Shown: positions 59,347-64,000 of the stretch, piece by piece
Layout: every line of letters starts with the position of its first letter
Position numbering within the stretch: the stretch's first letter is position 1
Source: CAZHNW01 sp942491575
GTDB lineage: Bacteria; Spirochaetota; UBA4802; UBA5550
Direction of reading: 5' to 3'
Assembly: GCA_942491575.1 (NCBI GenBank)
Contig: CALOBT010000025.1
Coordinates: forward strand, 1,922,001-1,986,000
Length of the DNA: 64,000 nt
Program-made: the position numbers and the translations under genes
Notes under the pieces: model-generated
The model's input: the letters and a program-made list of their open reading frames with translations, nothing else
Databases searched by the model: none
Told to the model about the DNA's origin: nothing

Positions 59347-61212
59347 ATGCAAGAAATACTGGGAACCAGCAACAAGGTCCTTGAGGTTGACCTCACAACA
59401 CAAAAAACGACTGTTTATACAGTCACAGACGAAGAAAGGAAAATGTACCTGGGCGGAAAGGGTCTCGGGCTCAAGCTCCTCTATGACAGACTCGAAACGG
59501 GAATTGACCCCCTTGGGGAAGATAACATGATTGCCCTTACCATGGGAGTCTACATGGGTACCGCAGCGCCCTGTTCTGCACGTTTCTCCGCTGTCACAAA
59601 GTCACCCCTGACGGGGATAATGACGCATTCTTCATGCGGGGGCCCCTTCGGTGACAACCTGAAAACTGCAGGCTATGACGGTTTAATCATTAAGGGGAAG
59701 TCAAAGAAAAAGACCTACATGATTATTACCGCTGACGGTGTCGAATTCAAGGATGCCACTAAATTATGGGGAAAGGGCACAATTGACACCCAGACTGCCC
59801 TCAGCAAGGAAGTTCCTAAAAGTGCCGCACTCTGTATCGGTCAGGCTGGAGAAAACCAGACTCTCTTTGCCAACATCGCCTCGGGAGAACGCTACCTGGG
59901 ACGCGGCGGCATGGGCGCCGTAATGGGATCCAAAAATCTAAAGGCAATCTGCGCTATTGGAAAAAGCTTTAAAATTGTTCCGCAAGATAAGAAAAAATTC
60001 GACAGGACCAGAAAAAGGGCTCTCAAATATTTTAAGAATTCAGAAAATATAGAGAACTATAAGCTCTATGGAACAAATGCAAATACCATGCCGGACAATG
60101 AAGGCTGGATACTCCCGGTAAACAATTTCACCAAGGGCCGTCACGACGATGCATATAAAATTTCCGGTGAATACATAAAAGAAGAATTCGAAACAAAATA
60201 TCACACCTGTAAGAAATGCCAGATTCTCTGCGGAAAAATGGGTAATTTCGGCGGCAACCAGCTCCCAATGCCGGAGTTTGAAACTTCCGTACTTCTCGGA
60301 TCTAATATCGGCATCTTCGATGAGGTTCAGATTGCGCAGTGGAACCGTATCTGCGGCGACATGGGAATGGACACCATATCCGCAGGGGGAACAATCTCCT
60401 GGGTAATGGAAGCAGCCGAAAAGGGACTCATCGAGAGTGATCTGAAATTCGGATCAAGTGCCGGTGTCGGGGAAGCCCTGAAATCCATGGCAACCGCAAA
60501 GGGATTCGGCAAGGAAATGGCCAGGGGATCCCGCTGGCTTTCAAACAAATACGGTGGAGAGTCCTTTGCCATCCATGTAAAGGGGATGGAAATGGCGGCA
60601 TACGACCCAAGGGGAAGTTTCGGCCACGGTCTCTCATACGCCACTGCAAACCGCGGTGCATGTCACCTCTCCACGTCTCTCATGGTTGTGGAAGTTTTCA
60701 TGAATATGGCCAAGCCATTCAATACAAGTGCAAAGCCGACACTTGCCAATTTCTTTGAAAATCTTTATTGTGCAGTAAACTCAATGCATACATGCCAGTT
60801 CACCAGTTTTGCATACACACTGCAGCCCCCCATCGTTAAATTAACTCCTGTATTTTTACTGCGGCAGTTCATGACCTATGTACCGAAAATTGCCCTCATG
60901 CTGATGGATGTCAGCGTATACAACCGGCTCTGGTCAGGAATCACAGGAATAAAGCTTAACCAGTGGCAGATGCTAAAATCCGGAGAACGCATCCATATCC
61001 TTGAAAGATACATGAATACCCGGGAAGGTATCTCCCGCAAAGATGATACCCTGCCGGAACGTTTCCTTACAGAAGGACGAGAGTGTGATCCCAAGGGACG
61101 TACTGTTCCCCTGGAAAAAATGCTTAAAAAGTACTACAAGGAACGTGGTTTCGATGATAATGGTATCCCGAAGGACAAGATCCTGAAGAAACTCGGGATT
61201 GTAAAAAAATAA
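59347..61212 (+). CDS. aor: Aldehyde:ferredoxin oxidoreductase (tungsten-bispyranopterin)
   Basis: AOR oxidises aldehydes to acids with ferredoxin, or reduces acids in reverse. The 621 residues start MQEILGTSNKVLEVDLTTQK with the family's GGKGLGLKLLYD nearby, then the N-terminal pterin region (APCSARFSAVTKSPLTG). The Fe4S4 cysteines are TCKKCQILCG and a late Cys in LYCAVNSMHTC; MAAYDPRGSFGHGLSYATAN is the second pterin region. AAGGAG precedes the ATG. With the iron alcohol dehydrogenase and ferredoxin-linked enzymes it could work in acid/alcohol interconversion. Substrate range is unknown. Confidence 0.94.
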   Translation: MQEILGTSNKVLEVDLTTQKTTVYTVTDEERKMYLGGKGLGLKLLYDRLETGIDPLGEDNMIALTMGVYMGTAAPCSARFSAVTKSPLTGIMTHSSCGGPFGDNLKTAGYDGLIIKGKSKKKTYMIITADGVEFKDATKLWGKGTIDTQTALSKEVPKSAALCIGQAGENQTLFANIASGERYLGRGGMGAVMGSKNLKAICAIGKSFKIVPQDKKKFDRTRKRALKYFKNSENIENYKLYGTNANTMPDNEGWILPVNNFTKGRHDDAYKISGEYIKEEFETKYHTCKKCQILCGKMGNFGGNQLPMPEFETSVLLGSNIGIFDEVQIAQWNRICGDMGMDTISAGGTISWVMEAAEKGLIESDLKFGSSAGVGEALKSMATAKGFGKEMARGSRWLSNKYGGESFAIHVKGMEMAAYDPRGSFGHGLSYATANRGACHLSTSLMVVEVFMNMAKPFNTSAKPTLANFFENLYCAVNSMHTCQFTSFAYTLQPPIVKLTPVFLLRQFMTYVPKIALMLMDVSVYNRLWSGITGIKLNQWQMLKSGERIHILERYMNTREGISRKDDTLPERFLTEGRECDPKGRTVPLEKMLKKYYKERGFDDNGIPKDKILKKLGIVKK

Positions 61213-61264
61213 TTAAACCGGCACTGCAGCCGACTGTTCGAAATCAGCTGCACCGGCAGCAAAT

Positions 61265-61294
61265 AAAAAAATCCCCCGAAAGGGGGATTTTTTT
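61265..61294. terminator. Bidirectional intrinsic terminator, AOR/plsB
   Basis: A 13-bp stem (seven A, T, five C / five G, A, seven T) with a GAAA loop spans 61265-61294. It lies between the AOR stop (61212) and the convergent plsB stop (61332), and the T runs on both strands make it a terminator in both directions. Confidence 0.92.
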
Positions 61295-61331
61295 ATAACC
61301 AGCTTTTTTGATAATTTAACTAAAAAAATAA

Positions 61332-63923
61332 TCATCCTTCAACATGGTTGAGATAGCCTTTTATCATGTCAGAATATTTCCCGGCTTTATCACGGTCTTT
61401 AATAATAATATCCGACGCTTTTTTCCCTGATGATTCCTCGACTGTAATTCCCGTGGAACCAAGCATTTTCAGGCAACTCGTGTAATTGGCCATTGAAATT
61501 GATTCCATTAACCTGATTGTTCCCAGGTGAATAAGCTTAACACCATTTTTGCGCACTTCTGTCAGAAATTCCTTTTTCCCCATACGGTCTTTTGGCGAAT
61601 TAACCACTGCATCAAGAACAGTGAAATAGGATTCGAGGTAATCCTTCAGAATATCGGCAAAAAATCTCAGGCTCTCACGCTTCTCATCTTCAATGCTGCA
61701 ACCGTTTCCACTCCTGGTTATATACTTCTCACTTTCCAGAAAACTTAGAATTGCCTCGAATCCTCCGTCTTCAGTGCGCATCATTGCGGTGGGGACAAAA
61801 TCTTCGGCGAAAAACTGATGCAGCTGGTTAAAATCTTTTCTCAAGGAATCAAGTGTAATGGATTTTCCCTTTTCATGCTTCATAAAGGCAACGGAGGCGT
61901 AGGCCAGGGGCAGAAGGTAATGAATAATGGTATTTCGATAAAAACTGATTTTTATACGATCCTCTTCATTGATAACATAGAGGTCCTCAAGGGTTTCTTT
62001 AGCGGAGGTTTCTATCCCCTCCATATTGAGCTCTTTCAAAATGCCATCCATTTTATAGGCATTTATCACCCGGTCAGCCACCTCTTCAAGGCTATTTTCG
62101 GAAACAACCGTTTCAGCCATAGGGGCATTGATTGATGCCAGGTAGCGGTGCAGCCGCTGTATATTATTCAGGAGAACCTTCCTGGAGAATCCACGTGCCG
62201 ACGAAAACAGGATTACCGCGGTGGTGAGGGCAAAGGGAGTAATCATTACTATTTCATTGATGGCCTCAATAATACTCCAGGCAATTTCTTCCGTAGGGTC
62301 CTCAACACTGCCGATATCTTTTTTTAAATCCTGGTAGCTGATGGGATCCCCGAAATTCATGTAGACGCTGCCGTACTGCCGTTTCAACAATTTCCTGCTC
62401 TTGAAAAATCTGGAAGTTGACTCTTCCTTTTTTTCTTTCCCCTTCAGTTCACTGTGATAGGAGTTTTCCTCAAGTATCCGGTCATAGTTAATCGTAACCG
62501 GCACAAACATGAGGTCCTTGTTGTATCCCTCTTCGATGGCATCAATCAAATACTTCAGCATACCCATACGGGGGGGCATTAATTTCCCGGTGCGGGTCCT
62601 TCCCCCCTCCATAAAAAACTCGATACTATACCCTTCATTAATAAGTGTTTTTATATACTGCTTGAATACTGCCGCGTAGAGATCGAGTCCCTTGAATGAA
62701 CGGCGCATAAAAAACGCCCCGGAGCGCCTGAATATTTTCCCCATGGGAAAAAAAGTAAGATTGGCCCCTGCCAGAATATGCGGCGGAATCAGTTTGTTCT
62801 GATAAAAAAGACTCGAAATGATCAGATAATCCATATGACTCTTGTGACTGGGAACCAGAATAAGGGGAGCCTTCTGCGATGCCTCCCGAAGTTTTCTGAA
62901 ATCGTCGAGGTCATAAAAAATTCCGTTAAAAATTTTACTGAACACGTAATGAAGACTTCGCTCGAAAAAACGGATATATATTATAGAAAAATCAGCTGCA
63001 ATTTCCCGGTAATAATTGTAGGCCTTTCGGCGCAGCTTCGACTCGGAAGCGTTCTGCCCTTCCACCTGGCTGTGAATTTCATCAAGAACATTTTTATGAT
63101 AGAGAACCTTTTCCATTGTTTCATGCTGTGTCTTGATTACCGGCCCCAGGATAGACCGCTTCTCATTATTATACATATCCAGAATTTTATTGCGGACATG
63201 CCGGGAAATATGATGACTGTCATCTGAAGGGGAGGCGGCAATTTCCTCTTTCAGATTAAGGGGCTCAGGTACCCGTATAAATGCCGGGGTGGCACTCTTA
63301 ATGATCGTGAAGAATCCTGAAAGAAGTCCCCGGTCACCGGTAGCACGTGACGCAGCCAGGGTGCGGGTACGTTCCGGATTCCGGTTCCAGAACATGATCT
63401 GAGGGAAAATCAGTATCGGCTCCTCCATCTCCTTCTGAATTTCAACAAGGGATTGAAGGCTGTCAGATTTAATTTCAATGTATCTCCGCACAAACAACCT
63501 GCTTGAAAGGAGAGAAATTATCAGGCCGTTGTCATTTTTTAAAAGACCACGGATATATTCTTCATCACTAATTTTCTCTCCTGATTTTTTGCCCGCCAGG
63601 TCCGCCAAGAAACGGAAAACTTTTCTGGCAAAAGTAGTTACTACCTGGAAAAGATACGGTTTAAAACCGATGGCCTGTACAGGCAGGCCAAAGCCCTCTC
63701 TCCGGAGAAGATTTGAAAAAATCAGCAGGGAGGTATTTGAATTCTGGAATGATACGTATACATTCCTGCTCCCCTCTCTGTGCTGCTGAAGATTAGAAAG
63801 ACTTTCATCATCAAATGTGACCTTCCGGAAAAGGACATTCATGAGTCTTTCAAGCAGACGGTTAGAGCGTCGCTGCAGATTTCCATGTGATATATAAGTC
63901 GTTACATTTTGTTTTTTATCCAT
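61332..63923 (-). CDS. PlsB-like glycerol-3-phosphate acyltransferase
   Basis: PlsB-type GPAT makes lysophosphatidic acid from glycerol 3-phosphate and acyl-ACP or acyl-CoA. The 863-residue protein contains VPSHKSHMDYLI (HX4D, near residue 359), GAFFMRRSF, EFFMEGGRTRTGKL and VPVTINYDR in order, and a long N-terminal and C-terminal region as in E. coli PlsB. AAGGGA lies before the ATG. It is terminated by the hairpin at 61265-61294. Together with plsC at 1378 it gives the first two acyl transfers in phospholipid synthesis. A possible STAS gene ends 5 nt upstream. Confidence 0.92.
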   Translation of the reverse strand: MDKKQNVTTYISHGNLQRRSNRLLERLMNVLFRKVTFDDESLSNLQQHREGSRNVYVSFQNSNTSLLIFSNLLRREGFGLPVQAIGFKPYLFQVVTTFARKVFRFLADLAGKKSGEKISDEEYIRGLLKNDNGLIISLLSSRLFVRRYIEIKSDSLQSLVEIQKEMEEPILIFPQIMFWNRNPERTRTLAASRATGDRGLLSGFFTIIKSATPAFIRVPEPLNLKEEIAASPSDDSHHISRHVRNKILDMYNNEKRSILGPVIKTQHETMEKVLYHKNVLDEIHSQVEGQNASESKLRRKAYNYYREIAADFSIIYIRFFERSLHYVFSKIFNGIFYDLDDFRKLREASQKAPLILVPSHKSHMDYLIISSLFYQNKLIPPHILAGANLTFFPMGKIFRRSGAFFMRRSFKGLDLYAAVFKQYIKTLINEGYSIEFFMEGGRTRTGKLMPPRMGMLKYLIDAIEEGYNKDLMFVPVTINYDRILEENSYHSELKGKEKKEESTSRFFKSRKLLKRQYGSVYMNFGDPISYQDLKKDIGSVEDPTEEIAWSIIEAINEIVMITPFALTTAVILFSSARGFSRKVLLNNIQRLHRYLASINAPMAETVVSENSLEEVADRVINAYKMDGILKELNMEGIETSAKETLEDLYVINEEDRIKISFYRNTIIHYLLPLAYASVAFMKHEKGKSITLDSLRKDFNQLHQFFAEDFVPTAMMRTEDGGFEAILSFLESEKYITRSGNGCSIEDEKRESLRFFADILKDYLESYFTVLDAVVNSPKDRMGKKEFLTEVRKNGVKLIHLGTIRLMESISMANYTSCLKMLGSTGITVEESSGKKASDIIIKDRDKAGKYSDMIKGYLNHVEG

Positions 63924-63928
63924 AAATA

Positions 63929-64000
63929 TTATCCCTTATCAAGCTGACCCTCATCCTTAATGAGAGTGAAAAAATTTTCAATTCCTACCATGTCTAAAAG
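63929..64000 (-). CDS. C-terminal end of a possible STAS anti-sigma factor antagonist (partial)
   Basis: The last 23 codons of a minus-strand gene reach the window edge: LLDMVGIENFFTLIKDEGQL, then DKG and a TAA. The pattern (hydrophobic helix, then V-G-I-x-N-F-F, then D/E) resembles the final helix and strand of STAS anti-anti-sigma proteins. The evidence is short, so the family is only suggested. The stop is 5 nt before the PlsB start, so the two are probably cotranscribed. Confidence 0.45.
   Translation of the reverse strand, partial: LLDMVGIENFFTLIKDEGQLDKG

Overview
The window looks like chromosomal DNA of a Gram-negative, anaerobic or microaerophilic bacterium of medium G+C content. Evidence for an outer membrane is a small beta-barrel protein with a signal peptide, a repeat-rich surface protein, and lipoprotein-like signals. 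Evidence for anaerobic metabolism is a periplasmic [NiFe] hydrogenase with a tetraheme cytochrome c3, an aldehyde:ferredoxin oxidoreductase (AOR) with its own MoaD-like protein, and a ferredoxin:thioredoxin reductase catalytic subunit. A MoxR/DUF58/BatABCD operon, a protein resembling the Leptospira LA_2272 surface repeat family, and class III adenylate cyclase and c-di-GMP signalling genes fit best with a Spirochaetota relative. This is an inference; Desulfobacterota-like lineages remain possible. No rRNA, tRNA, CRISPR array, insertion sequence or phage gene was seen.

Layout. 1-6.2 kb: a truncated TetR regulator, small proteins, plsC-tldD-tldE (overlapping genes), a HAD phosphatase with an ArsC/Spx-like protein, and a short FmdB zinc ribbon. 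6.4-11.6 kb: a nickel/hydrogen module on the minus strand, with cytochrome c3, maturation protease, small and large hydrogenase subunits, a terminator, then hypA, hypB and nikR. 12.1-20.6 kb: housekeeping genes (polA, a UbiB-type kinase with a coiled-coil partner, a LuxR-type response regulator, a DUF985 cupin, a cNMP-binding protein, comM). 20.9-26.8 kb: a 69-residue protein behind a sigma-54-like promoter, an orphan dipeptide ABC ATPase, a phosphoesterase, glyA, mazG and a LysR regulator. 26.9-34.1 kb: a seven-gene MoxR/Bat operon with overlapping or nearly abutting genes.

34.4-48 kb is dominated by signalling: a membrane adenylate cyclase, two paralogous REC-PAS-histidine kinases in opposite orientation flanking a frameshifted single-REC regulator and a REC protein with a degenerate HD-GYP domain, then a membrane PAS-GGDEF-EAL protein. 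Among these lie fba, an M50 protease, the surface repeat protein and a ferredoxin:thioredoxin reductase/glutaredoxin pair. 48-56 kb holds an unusual trio (canonical iron alcohol dehydrogenase, possible SCP2-like protein, and a dehydrogenase paralogue without metal ligands), then a sulfatase, a membrane protein, a membrane-bound AraC regulator and leuB. 56-64 kb holds a class III fructose-1,6-bisphosphatase (which with fba supports gluconeogenesis), a beta-barrel protein, moaD-AOR, a PlsB-like acyltransferase and the end of a possible STAS protein. AOR and the alcohol dehydrogenase could together interconvert acids, aldehydes and alcohols; hydrogenase and cytochrome c3 handle periplasmic hydrogen electrons.

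The most unexpected signal is not a gene. At least six intergenic sites carry near-perfect palindromes with a GAAGGCG...CGCCTTC frame but different outer arms and centres. Two with an identical 28-bp core bracket mazG at exactly 14 nt from its start and stop codons, and two others share 19 bp and bracket the sulfatase-to-leuB block. Some sit just after stop codons, where a terminator could explain them, but two sit in divergent intergenic regions where it cannot. They look like a dispersed hairpin element family.
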